From assembly GCA_030144725.1 (NCBI GenBank), contig JASKMD010000005.1, positions 5,629,212 to 5,693,211 of the forward strand: a stretch of 64,000 bases of DNA. The letters are read 5' to 3'. The DNA is from Haematococcus lacustris. Taxonomy: Eukaryota; Chlorophyta; Chlorophyceae; Chlamydomonadales; Haematococcaceae. A program made the position numbers and the translations under genes. The notes beneath the pieces were generated by a model. The model was not told where the DNA came from. It saw nothing but the letters and a program-made list of their open reading frames with translations, and made no database searches. Positions 1 to 10,466 of the stretch are shown here, piece after piece (position 1 is the stretch's first letter; each line of letters starts with the position of its first letter).

Positions 1-30
1 AATGCCCTCTTATAAATAGGGTCCAACAAC

Positions 31-1196
31 CTTGATGTAATGAAGGTACTCGTCCATGCTCCAGCCCCTGCAAAGTGACACAGAGTCGTCTTACATCTAG
101 TGTTGTACTGTACCCAATGACTGCAATGCATGACACACAATAATGTAGGAGCACACCTGTACAATACTGTAAGACCCCCCTTACAGTACAGTATGAAGGT
201 GTCAGCAGCAGCAGAGGCAGCAGCTGGGGGGCAGCAGCGGCAGCAGCAGGGGCAGCAGCGGCAACTACAGGAGCAGGAGGGCAGGGGGGCAGGGCCAGCA
301 ATAGCAAGGGGGCAGCAGCAGCAGCAGCGGGGGGGGCAGCAGCAGCAGCAACAACAGCCGCAGCAGCAGGGGGGCAGCAGCAGCAGCAACAACAACAGCC
401 GCAGTAGCAGCAGGAAGGGAAGCAGCAACAGCAGCATCAGGAGCAAGAGCAGCAACGGCAGCAGGTAGGGTGAGGTCGTGAGTGAGGGTGTGAAGGCGTT
501 GAGGTTTGCAACCAGCACTGTCTGGCAACCAGCACTATCTGGCAACCAGCTCTGGCTGTAACCAGTACTGGCTGTCAGTCAGCACTGGCTGGCAGCCAGC
601 ACTGGTTGGCAGCCAGTACTGGCTGGCAACCAGCACTAGTTTGCAACCAGCACTGGTTTGCAACCAGCACTGGCTGGCAACCAGTACTGGCTGGCAACCA
701 GCACTGGTTTGCAACCAGTACTGGCTGGCAACCAGCAACCTAGGTTTGCAACCAGCACTGGCTGGCAACCAGCACTGGCTGGCAACCAGCACTGGTTTGC
801 AACCAGCACTGGCTGGCAACCAGCACTGGCTGGCAACCAGCACTGGTTGGCAACCAGCACTGGCTGGCAACCAGCACGGCTGGCAACCAGCACTGGCTGG
901 CAGCAGCAGGTGGGCATGGGGGCGGCAGCAGCAGGGAGGCAGGGGGGCGGCAGCAGCAGGGGGGCAGGGGGGCGGCAGCAGCAGCAGCAGCATGGGGGCG
1001 GCAGCAGCAGCAAGGGGGGAGGGGGGCTGCAGCAGGAGGGCAAGGGGGCAGCAGCAGGAGGGCAGCAGCACCTCTGTTTGCAACAGCTCTGGCAGCAGCA
1101 GCAGCAGCAGGGGAGGGGTGGTTGAGGTGGAGTGGCACTCACCTGGCAATGTGGGCAGAGGGGCTACGCCAGGCTTCCAGGCCCTTCATGCTCTCA
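31..1196 (-). CDS. Two terminal exons of an unrecognised gene, partial
   Basis: Two exons can be joined in frame on the minus strand. The first (1196-1143) follows a TTTCAG acceptor, encodes ESMKGLEAWRSPSAHIA and ends at a GTGAGT donor. The second (67-31) follows TTTGCAG, encodes GWSMDEYLHYIK and is followed by GT. The phases match: two bases left by the first exon plus one from the second complete an Arg codon. The 1.08-kb intron between them is almost entirely CAG repeats and minisatellite. The gene runs off the left edge. I do not recognise the family. The inverted copy at 8674-8710 preserves the second exon as GWSLDDYLHYYE, so the peptide is under some constraint or the duplication is recent. 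Confidence 0.45.
196..1110. repeat. CAG-rich DNA and minisatellite of the left arm
   Basis: Positions 196-470 and 900-1110 are interrupted CAG and GGGGGGCAG repeats. Positions 516-905 are about two dozen imperfect copies of a 17-18 base unit such as CAGCACTGGCTGGCAAC. Several units contain the palindrome CCAGTACTGG. Both strands stay open in several frames because the unit lacks stop codons. The whole block lies inside the intron of the minus-strand gene whose exons flank it. Confidence 0.85.
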
Positions 1197-1199
1197 CTG

Positions 1200-2780
1200 A
1201 AAGCAGGCAAGAGCTTGGTTTGGATCAGCAAGCACATTAGCAGCATCAGTGGCAAGCAGCATGAGCACGCTACTGAGCGGTGCCGGCAGCAGAGTGGAGA
1301 GACCTACTGCCTGCACTCTGCTACTTACTCGCCTTTCGCCTTTCGCACTTGCTGCCTAGCTGGCCGCTCATGTGAGAGGGGGCACGGCGGCGTGGGAGGA
1401 GGATGGTGGGAGGGAGCAAAGGTTGCAATGGGGAGGGGAGGGGGTGGGGAGGACAGCATAGGCGCACGGAGGTTGTGAGATGTAGCAGAAGCATCAGCAC
1501 TCACCACACAGCGACCGACCCCTGCCTGCTCCAGGTGACTGTAACGGTGTAGTGGTGGTCAGGGGGCCTGGGCTGGGCGGGGGCAGGGGTTAGGGGGGCG
1601 GGAGTAGGGGGGGCGGGGTCGGGGGCAAGGGCGGGGGAGGGGAGGGGAGGTCTGCGATGTCAGGGGGTAGAAGGCGAGGGGGAAGGGGAATGTAGGGTAC
1701 GAGGGTAGAGTAGGGGCAAGAGTATAGGCTTGGTCGGGCTGGGCTGGGCAGGGCTGGGGGCAGAGCTGCGGGCGGAGGAGGGAGTGGGGGTGGGGGAAGG
1801 AGCAGGGGTTGAGGTGGGGGAGGGGGAAGTGCGCTTATGACTAGGGGGAGAGGGTGTAGGGGGGTTAGAAGGGGCGGGGAGGTGCTCATAAGACCTGCAG
1901 CCAAGGGGCGTGCATGTGTGTTAGGAAGCTCAGTGTGGGCACTAAGCCCTAGCCACTTACCAGTAACCACTCACTGATTATCTGTGGCAATCAGTAGCCG
2001 CTCTTTAGCAGGAGGAAGGAAGGGAGCAGGGCGGAGGTATGGTAGGAGGTTAGGTTAGGAGGGTGAGGTGGGGTGGGGTGGGGTGGGGTGGGGGTGGGGT
2101 GGTGTGTTTCCGGTAGACCTGCAGCAAACATGGGCTGGCGGTTAGGTAGGGTAATGAGGAACACTGCAGGGGGCTAGCCACTCACACGCTTACACCGTGC
2201 TGCTCCGTGCTCATTGTTTGCTCTTACCTTAATCTTTGTGATGGGGAGTTGGGACGAGGGTTGCGCAAAGAGGGTGGGGGGTGAGGAGAAGTTCTGGTGG
2301 GGTAAGGTGAGGGCTGCGATGCCATGGACATGAAGGGGGAAGAGGGGGGAAGGGGGGGAAGAGGCTGCAATGGGCAGGGGAGGGGGTTGGTTGCGATGGA
2401 GAGGGGCAGGCAGCAGGAGCAGGGGTTGAGGGGGAGGGCAGAAGTAGTTGAGGTGGCGAACTTGGAGTTGGTGGTGATATTGGTGGTGAAGTTAGGGGGA
2501 AGGGGGCAAGAGGCAGAAGTGACTCTGACCTGCAGTAAACACAAGGTACGTGGTTGCGATGACAGACAGCAAGGAATGCAGGCTCACCTCGTGGGATGGG
2601 GTGGGTAGTCTACACCTGTCCGTCACGCTCATTAGCAGGAGGAAGGACCGTCAGACCTGCAGCAGAGAAGGGGCATGGAATGGTTTGGCTGGAAGCAGCA
2701 GAACTGTAAAAAGGAGAAGTATAAGAACTGTAAAAAGGCTACGATTGCGTAGCGCTTCGTGGCTAGGCTGCATGTGAAAC
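1200..2780 (-). other. Purine-rich repeated modules
   Basis: Several modules of about 400-500 bases share a layout. On the minus strand each has a (T/C)GCTGCAGGTCTGAYGG-like junction followed by a long CT-rich, proline-coding stretch. On the plus strand the junction reads like AGACCTGCAGC, for example near 1888, 2116, 2529 and 2654. They look like duplicated exons of a proline-rich protein, but no single frame could be followed through them. The same modules recur inverted at 3.5-6.0 kb and in this orientation at 39.3-41.8 and 48.1-48.5 kb. Confidence 0.45.
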
Positions 2781-3470
2781 TAGTTGCGAGGTTCGGCGCT
2801 GCGGCGAACTGCAAAAATGTCTACGAGGCTGGTTGGCTGCGGAAATGTCTACAAAGTTTACTATTGCACGGACTGTGAGGTTGTGAGGTTGCAAGGGCGA
2901 AAGTTGTCGGCAAGGGCGAACGCATGGCTAGGCGGCCTTGTGCCCACCTAGATGCGAGTCGCGATGGGGCGTGAAGGGCGGCACGAACGGGTCGCGATGA
3001 GGCGTGCAGATCGGCATACATGTTAGACATGAAATATGAAAAAATAAAATGCGCCCAGCACACGGCCCAGTCAAGCGTCGATCCTAGTCATGCTAGGAAC
3101 GCAGCCGCAGCTAGTGGCAGCGAGAAACTCAGCCATGAAGATAAGCATAGATAAGGCAGATAGAAACCAAGCTGCCCACACCCAGCTGCAGACAACATCG
3201 CAGCCAGGCAGCCACTCTCGCATGACACATCGCAGCCAGGCCGCCACATTGCAGCCAGGCCTCAGGCCATCTCCTCCCAGCCAATGTCGCTGCCACGTAG
3301 CACGGTGCTTCGCAGCCACTCTCGCACGCAGCTAGCAGCTTGCCTGGCAGACCTTGCAGACGTAGCAACCAGCCTCGAGATCGCAACGCAATACCTCGCA
3401 CGCTCAGCCACGCAGCCCACGCAACGAGCTAGCGACGTAGTCTACTTTGACCCACCTCTATGCCTTTGAC
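2781..3470. other. Centre of the inverted duplication
   Basis: This stretch is not repeated on the other arm as far as I can see. It is rich in short repeats of the form GCAGCCAGGC(A/C)GCCAC (about 3200-3340) and has no convincing open frame. It separates the purine-rich and pyrimidine-rich arms. Confidence 0.4.
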
Positions 3471-5995
3471 ATGTCGAAACCACCATCTCCGAGCCTGTCC
3501 TCCCACATCAGCTCCTACATCTACATCCTCTGTTGGTGAGTGCATCTTGTACCCACCATACATTGCTCCTCCCTTGACAACTTGTCACCCTTTGTTTTGC
3601 AGGTCCTCTACACATTCCTTTACCCTCCTTCCTCCTTCACTCCCCTTCCCTGTCCCCCCCCCCCCCGCCCCTCCCTCCCCTCCTCTCCCTACCCTCCCCC
3701 ACCTTCACCACCCTGTACCCTCCCCATTGCAGCCCGGCCCACTACAAAGGTAAGAGCCAACTGGGATGAAGCATGGAGGAGCACAGAAGAGCACGGAGCA
3801 AGCGGTGAGTGGCCACCCCTCGCCTTTTAGTGGTCCTCATTTCACAGCCTACACAGCTAGCATGCGCCGTGTTTGCTGCAGGTCTGACGGAGTTTGCAGC
3901 AAGTCTGAGGGACCCTCCCTCCCTCCCTCCCTCCCTCCCTCCCTCCCTCCCTCCCTCCCTCCCTCCCTCCCTCCCTCCCTCCCTCCCTCCCTCCCTCCCT
4001 CCCTCCCTCCCTCCCTCCCTCCCTCCCTCCCTCCCTCCCTCCCTCCCTCCCTCCCTCCCTCCCTCCCTCCCTCCCTCCCTCCCTCCCTCCCTCCCTCCCT
4101 CCCTCCCTCCCTCCCTCCCTCCCTCCCTCCCTCCCTCCCTCCCTCCCTCCCTCCCTCCCTCCCTCCCTCCCTCCCTCCCTCCCTCCCTCCCTCCCTCCCT
4201 CCCTCCCTCCCTCCCTCCCTCCCTCCCTCCCTCCCTCCCTCCCTCCCTCCCTCCCTCCCTCCCTCCCTCCCTCCTCCCTCCTCCCTGCCTTCCTGCCTCC
4301 CTCCCACCCTCCCACATCCTTCATCCTTCACCCTTCATCCTTCCTGCCAGTGAGTGGCTGATGGTGGCTACAGGTAAGGAGTGAGTGGCTAGCCCCCCTG
4401 TCATTGTTTGTGCTAGTACGCCCCGTGTTTGCTACAGGTCTGACGGTGTCACCTAGTACCCTCCCTCCCAGCAGCCAAGAGCAAGCCCCCCACCCTTCAC
4501 CAACCTACCATGGCGCTACCCACCACCTCTCCCAAACACACCCCCTCGTCCCCCTCATCACCCTCTTCTCTCTGCCCTTTCGCTCCCTTCCTCCTTCCTG
4601 CTAGTGATAGGCTACAAGTCGCTACAGGTAAGGAGTGAGTGGTTACCAGTAAGTGGCTAACACCTGTTTCCTAGCCTGATCTACTACGTCACGTGCACGC
4701 CCCTTGGCTGCAGGTCTGATGGGCACCGCCGCTCCCCTTTCCTTTCCCCTACACAACCACCCCTCCCCAACTCATCCTCCCCCGCTCCCTCCCCCGCCCC
4801 CACCCCTCCCCAACTCATCCTCCCCCGCTCCCTCCCCCGCCCCCACCCCCGCCCATGCCCTCACCCTATACAGATCCCTTCCCCCTCCCTCGAACCTTCC
4901 CTCGAGCCTTCCCCATGGACCTCCCCTTCCCTTCCCTCCCCTTCCTCCTCTACCTCCCCTCCCCCGCTACTCCATCATCCCGCCCCCCTCTGGGTCCTAT
5001 TACCCCCTCCAGCAACAGCAGCAGTCATCTTCCCCCTCCGCCTCCTCACCCTCACCATCTACACGCATATACACCCCATTCCAGCAAAAGGTGAGTGTAG
5101 GTATGTGGCACCCTGTACCTACACTAACCGCTAGCATGCCCCTTGTCCCGCTGCAGGGTTGATCGTCACACCCTTCCCCTTTTCCTCCCATTTCCCACGC
5201 CCACCACCATCGCCAAGCTGGTCGTCCCTCCACATCCACCTCTCCCCACCCCCACTTTCCCCCTCCCTGTTACCTCTCCTCTTGACATCCCAGCAGCCAA
5301 GTGATAGCCCACCCCATCCACCCTCTTGCCACTACCACCACCACCACCACCCCCTCCCTTCCCCCTCTCCCTCTCTCCCATGCTTGTCAAGCCTACCCTT
5401 CCCCTCTCCCACCCTTTGATTGACGTGGCATCGCAGCCCCCACCTCACCCCACCTTCCCTTCCCTACACACTACTACACACCCCATCACAGCCCCAACCC
5501 ACTGGCGCATGGGATATGTTGCCAGGGGTGAGCAGGTAGGAGGCCAGGAGGACCACAAAGGTGAGGCCGCGGTGATAGCTAACACAGTGCCCAGCCTGGA
5601 CACCCTACATCACGTGCACGCCCCTTGATTGCAGGTCTGATGGGCACCTCCCCTCCACTTTCCCTACACAACCACCCCCTCCCAATTCATCCTCCCCCGC
5701 CCCCGCTCCCTCCCCCGCCCCCACCCCCGCCTTCACTCCTCCACTCCCACCCCCTTTCCTCCACCTCCTTTCCCACCTCCTCCACTCCCACCCAACCCAA
5801 CCCATGCCCCCAACCCAACCCAGCCCCGCCCAGCCCAACCCGGTTGAGCCTCCCGCCTCCCGCCTCCCTGCCTATCGCCTCCCCGCCTCCCGCCTCCCTG
5901 CCTTCCACATCTACCCTCCCTCCCCGCCTTCACTCCTCCACTCCCACCCCCTTTCCAGCAGCAGTCATCAAGCAGCCAAAAGGTAGGTAGGTGCG
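3471..5995 (+). other. Pyrimidine-rich repeated modules with splice-like junctions
   Basis: Repeated units start at GCAGGTCTGACGG or a variant (about 3879, 4433, 4709, 5627). They continue as CT-rich DNA coding for proline- and serine-rich peptides in two frames and end at donor-like sequences such as AAAGGTAAGAG (about 3746) and AAAAGGTGAGT (about 5089). This is what tandemly duplicated exons of a proline-rich extracellular-type protein would look like, but reading frame and phase are not conserved well enough to give a gene model. They are the inverted counterpart of 1.2-2.8 kb. Confidence 0.4.
3913..4273. repeat. (CCCT)n microsatellite, about 90 units
   Basis: An essentially perfect tetranucleotide array 361 bases long. 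The minus strand is (GGGA)n, which has the spacing for parallel G-quadruplexes with one-base loops. Open frames of 155-195 codons on both strands are artefacts of the repeat. Confidence 0.97.
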
Positions 5996-5997
5996 AT

Positions 5998-6400
5998 AGT
6001 GCCCCTACTATCTGCTGCTGCAGCCCCCCTGCCCCCCTGCTGCTGCTGCTGCTGCAGCCCCCCTCCCCCCCTGCTGCTGCTGCTGCTGCCCCCCTACTGC
6101 TGCGGCTGCCCCCCTACTGCTGCTGCTGCCCCACTGCCCCCCTACTGCTGCTGCTGCTGCTGCCCCCCTACTGCTGCTGCTGCCCCCCTACTGCTGCTGC
6201 TGCCCCACTGCCCCCCTGCTGCTGCTGCCCCCCTACTGCTGCTGCTGCTGCTGCTGCCCCCCTACTGCTGCTGCTGCTGCTGAAACCCTGCTGCTGAACC
6301 CTGGTTGCGCCTACTATCTGCTGCCTACTATCTGCTGTTGCAGCCCCCCTGCCCCCATGCTGCTGCTGCTCCCCTGCCCCCCTGCCCCCCTGCTGCTGCT
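5998..6400. repeat. CTG/CCCCC-rich block of the right arm
   Basis: Interrupted CTG repeats alternate with C-runs. This is the mirror of the CAG/GGGGGG block of the left arm. No gene is visible. Confidence 0.85.
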
Positions 6401-6403
6401 GCG

Positions 6404-8652
6404 TGTCACAGCCAGCCAGTACTGGTCACAGCCAGCCAGTACTGGTCACAGCCAGCCAGTACTGGTCACAGCCAGCCAGCCAGTACTGGTCACAGCCAGC
6501 CAGCCAGTACTGGTCAGCCAGCCAGTACTGGTCACAGCCAGCCAGCCAGTACTGGTCAGCCAGCCAGTACTGGTCACAGCCAGCCAGCCAGTACTGGTCA
6601 CAGCCAGCCAGCCAGTACTGGTCAGCCAGCCAGTACTGGTCACAGCCAGCCAGCCAGTACTGGTCACAGCCAGCCAGTACTGGTCAGCCAGCCAGTACTG
6701 GTCACAGCCAGCCAGCCAGTACTGGTCACAGCCAGCCAGTACTGGTCACAGCCAGCCAGCCAGTACTGGTCACAGCCAGCCAGTACTGGTCACAGCCAGC
6801 CAGTACTGGTCACAGCCAGCCAGCCAGTACTGGTCACAGCCAGCCAGTACTGGTCACAGCCAGCCAGCCAGTACTGGTCAGCCAGCCAGTACTGGTCACA
6901 GCCAGCCAGCCAGTACTGGTCAGCCAGCCAGTACTGGTCACAGCCAGCCAGCCAGTACTGGTCACAGCCAGCCAGTACTGGTCACAGCCAGCCAGCCAGT
7001 ACTGGTCAGCCAGCCAGTACTGGTCACAGCCAGCCAGCCAGTACTGGTCACAGCAGCCAGCCAGTACTGGTCAGCCAGCCAGTACTGGTCACAGCCAGCC
7101 AGCCAGTACTGGTCAGCCAGCCAGTACTGGTCACAGCCAGCCAGCCAGTACTGGTCAGCCAGCCAGTACTGGTCACAGCCAGCCAGCCAGTACTGGTCAG
7201 CCAGCCAGTACTGGTCACAGCCAGCCAGCCAGTACTGGTCACAGCCAGCCAGTACTGGTCACAGCAGCCAGCCAGTACTGGTCAGCCAGCCAGTACTGGT
7301 CACAGCCAGCCAGCCAGTACTGGTCAGCCAGCCAGTACTGGTCACAGCCAGCCAGCCAGTACTGGTCACAGCCAGCCAGTACTGGTCACAGCCAGCCAGC
7401 CAGTACTGGTCACAGCCAGCCAGCCAGTACTGGTCAGCCAGCCAGTACTGGTCACAGCCAGCCAGCCAGTACTGGTCACAGCCAGCCAGTACTGGTCACA
7501 GCCAGCCAGCCAGTACTGGTCACAGCCAGCCAGTACTGGTCACAGCCAGCCAGCCAGTACTGGTCAGCCAGCCAGTACTGGTCACAGCCAGCCAGCCAGT
7601 ACTGGTCAGCCAGCCAGTACTGGTCACAGCCAGCCAGTACTGGTCACAGCCAGCCAGTACTGGTCAGCCAGCCAGTACTGGTCACAGCCAGCCAGCCAGT
7701 ACTGGTCACGCCAGCCAGTACTGGTCACAGCCAGCCAGCCAGTACTGGTCAGCCAGCCAGTACTGGTCACAGCCAGCCAGCCAGTACTGGTCACAGCCAG
7801 CCAGTACTGGTCACAGCCAGCCAGCCAGTACTGGTCAGCCAGCCAGTACTGGTCACAGCCAGCCAGCCAGTACTGGTCAGCCAGCCAGTACTGGTCACAG
7901 CCAGCCAGCCAGTACTGGTCACAGCCAGCCAGCCAGTACTGGTCAGCCAGCCAGTACTGGTCAGCCAGCCAGTACTGGTCACAGCCAGCCAGCCAGTACT
8001 GGTCAGCCAGCCAGTACTGGTCACAGCCAGCCAGCCAGTACTGGTCAGCCAGCCAGTACTGGTCACAGCCAGCCAGCCAGTACTGGTCAGCCAGCCAGTA
8101 CTGGTCACAGCCAGCCAGCCAGTACTGGTCAGCCAGCCAGTACTGGTCACAGCCAGCCAGCCAGTACTGGTCAGCCAGCCAGTACTGGTCACAGCCAGCC
8201 AGCCAGTACTGGTCAGCCAGCCGGTACTGGTCACAGCCAGCCAGCCAGTACTGGTCAGCCAGCCAGTACTGGTCACAGCCAGCCAGCCAGTACTGGTCAG
8301 CCAGCCAGTACTGGTCACAGCCAGCCAGCCAGTACTGGTCAGCCAGCCAGTACTGGTCACAGCCAGCCAGCCAGTACTGGTCACAGCCAGCCAGTACTGG
8401 TCACAGCCAGCCAGCCAGTACTGGTCAGCCAGCCAGTACTGGTCACAGCCAGCCAGCCAGTACTGGTCAGCCAGCCAGTACTGGTCACAGCCAGCCAGCC
8501 AGTACTGGTCACAGCCAGCCAGCCAGTACTGGTCAGCCAGCCAGTACTGGTCACAGCCAGCCAGCCAGTACTGGTCAGCCAGCCAGTACTGGTCACAGCC
8601 AGCCAGCCAGTACTGGTCACAGCCAGCCAGTACTGGTCACAGCCAGCCAGCC
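6404..8652. repeat. Minisatellite, 18/20-base units, 2.25 kb
   Basis: More than one hundred copies of two interleaved unit lengths, (CA)CAGCCAGCCAGTACTGGT, with very few substitutions (for example GGTACT for AGTACT near 8222). Each unit carries the perfect palindrome CCAGTACTGG. All three plus frames are open for about 770-810 codons because no unit contains a stop. The encoded peptide (QPASTGHS and similar) has no other sign of being coding. The block is bounded on its right by a splice acceptor and a 37-base exon, so it is probably intronic. Confidence 0.95.
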
Positions 8653-8673
8653 AGACTCTGTGTCACTTTGCAG

Positions 8674-8710
8674 GGGCTGGAGCTTGGACGACTACCTTCA
8701 TTACTATGAG
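8674..8710 (+). CDS. Inverted copy of the 37-base exon
   Basis: After CTTTGCAG the sequence encodes GWSLDDYLHYYE and then meets GTCGCC, a possible donor. It has the same length as its counterpart at 31-67 and differs from it at several bases. The upstream partner exon seen in the left arm (1143-1196) was not found in this arm, so this copy is probably non-functional. Confidence 0.4.
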
Positions 8711-8740
8711 GTCGCCTTGCATTATAAGGGAATGAGATAG

Positions 8741-9480
8741 AGGACGGATGGAGTGTCTTGGTTGATGCTACATAGCATGCGAAGCAGTGTACTATGTAAT
8801 GTTGATGACAGTGATAACAAACACACGTACATAGTAATCTCAATGACATTGCTTAGTGAGTGATAGCACATGCAATGTGTTATAGCGTGTTGTCCTCTTG
8901 TTGTAGTCGGTGCCTATACAGTACCTAACCAAGGCTCCCAGCCCTGACCTCAGTCCTCAGCCCTAACCCTTCAGCTATCATCCAATTGTCTGTAAGCATA
9001 CTCGCTTCATCCATAGGACTTGACATTATAGAGAGATGTTAACCCATTACGAGCCCACATGATAGCGCAAATCGACTGGACATCGCACATCAGAACGACT
9101 TGGCAGTATGGAGAGTTGTTAACCCATCACAAGCGCACATTGTAGCGCACATCGACTGGACATCGCACATCGCACATCGACGTAGACAACTGTTGGGGAG
9201 CTTACAGCGAAGCGCTAAGACCAGCGATGCAAGTACTACACATGGGAAAGCTTGAATGTGATACGCGGAAACTTTGAAATCTCCATGCCTAACCCTGCCA
9301 AAGCTGACAACCAGTACTGGACCTGAACCAGTACTGGTTGCCTCTCAAAACGGCACGACATGCCAACGCGCAAATCTCGCCAGCCACTTGGAGTTGATTT
9401 TTTTTTTCAAGTGCGTTGGCTTGCCAATGGGAAACTGAAGACTTCCATCAGAAAAAAAAGTACCCTTAGGTGGCACTTAT
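8741..9480. other. Intergenic, with a degenerate direct repeat
   Basis: No gene is visible. About 9030-9095 and 9112-9170 are two copies of an 80-base motif containing GTTAACCCAT and ATCGACTGGACATCGCACATC. The CCAGTACTGG palindrome of the neighbouring minisatellite reappears twice near 9312-9345. Confidence 0.5.
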
Positions 9481-9493
9481 AATGCGATCTTTT

Positions 9494-10240
9494 CTACGAG
9501 TGGGGGTTGGGGATGTTTGCCATGGAGAGCTGTAAGCGATCGCGGTAGGTACCCATGCTGATGGAGCACGGTGGGAGGGTGTAGGTGGGTAGGGTAGTGT
9601 GTTTAGGGCCTGGGAGGAGGAGGCGACGGGGGGAGAGGGTGGTAGCCAATTGCAGCCCATTGCGCATCAGGTACTGCTGGCTGACGGTGTTGCCGGTGGC
9701 GCCGCTGTCCACCATGAACCTGGCTGGGTGACCAGCAAAGGTGCCATGGAGGATGATGAGCTCTGAAGATGGGCTGCTGCCACTGGCAGACAGGGAAGTG
9801 AGCACGATGGGGGAGGGCGCAGCAGCGGGGGAAGGGGTGGGGGTGGGAGTGGGAGTGGGCAGGGAGGTGCGGGAAGGACAAGGAGCAGGAGGGGGACACG
9901 GAGGGGTAGGGGGAGGAGGTAAGGACCGGGGAGCGAGAGAATCGGCCGGCGGCTGGTCCTGAACAGCCAGCACGGCAAAGGGGTTGACATGGAGGAAGGC
10001 AGGTGCAACAGCATTGGCACGCTGCAACACAGCTGGGCGGGCTGTCCGGCCAGGCTGGGGAGGGCGAGGAGGGCTGCCACCTAGAGCTGCAGGTAGGGGC
10101 AGGGAGAACCGCACGACCTTACGAGGTCGTCCCGGTGGCGTGGAGCCAGCCACAGAAGGCTGCTTCAGAATGCTGCCAGCAGCTCTAACATGTTGCATGG
10201 ATCTGACAACCTGCAGGGAGGGCCGGCCAGCAGTGTCCAC
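9494..10240 (-). CDS. Retrotransposon aspartic protease segment, partial pol
   Basis: The minus-strand frame contains FMVDSGATGNTVSQQY about 175 residues in. This is the D-S/T-G-A catalytic motif of a retropepsin-like protease, preceded by the usual hydrophobic FAGHPARF strand. A proline/serine-rich linker of about 100 residues leads into it. The frame begins upstream without an ATG and lies in a different frame from the gag segment that ends 227 bases before it, as is common in Ty3/gypsy elements. It stops at 9494, and no reverse transcriptase or integrase follows. The element is therefore truncated, and the protease is unlikely to be active as part of a replicating element. Confidence 0.7.
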   Translation of the reverse strand: MDTAGRPSLQVVRSMQHVRAAGSILKQPSVAGSTPPGRPRKVVRFSLPLPAALGGSPPRPPQPGRTARPAVLQRANAVAPAFLHVNPFAVLAVQDQPPADSLAPRSLPPPPTPPCPPPAPCPSRTSLPTPTPTPTPSPAAAPSPIVLTSLSASGSSPSSELIILHGTFAGHPARFMVDSGATGNTVSQQYLMRNGLQLATTLSPRRLLLPGPKHTTLPTYTLPPCSISMGTYRDRLQLSMANIPNPHS

Positions 10241-10466
10241 TTTACCAGTGTACGGCTGGCAGGTGGAATGCAGACCAGGGTAGGAGGGTGCAGGGGCAGG
10301 GAGGAGGAAGTAAGGTGCGCGGTGGGGACGAGCGCACCGGGGAGGACAAGGAGGAGGTGGAAAAGCAGATGGGGTGGGAGGGGGTGGTGAGAGGGGGTGG
10401 GAGGGGGTGGGAGGGGGTGGTGGGAGGGGGTGGGAGGGGGTGGTGGGAGGGTCTGGAAGGCGACGT

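Larger units (their letters stand above)
1..8740. repeat. Large imperfect inverted duplication
   Basis: The two ends of this segment are inverted copies of each other. The reverse complement of about 1-95 matches about 8650-8730 almost base for base, including a splice-acceptor-like stretch and a 37-base exon. Moving inward, both arms carry the same kinds of blocks in mirrored orientation: CAG/CTG-rich DNA, a minisatellite built on the palindrome CCAGTACTGG, then purine-rich (left, 1.4-2.7 kb) or pyrimidine-rich (right, 3.5-6.0 kb) modules. The right arm is longer because its minisatellite has expanded to 2.25 kb. The centre is roughly 2.8-3.45 kb. The arms are seen directly; the origin by inverted gene duplication is inferred. 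Confidence 0.75.

Noticed and set aside
6305..8740. Frames of 768-811 codons in all three plus frames
   Set aside because: They consist of the 18/20-base minisatellite, whose units lack stop codons in every frame. The array ends at a splice acceptor, and no other coding evidence exists.
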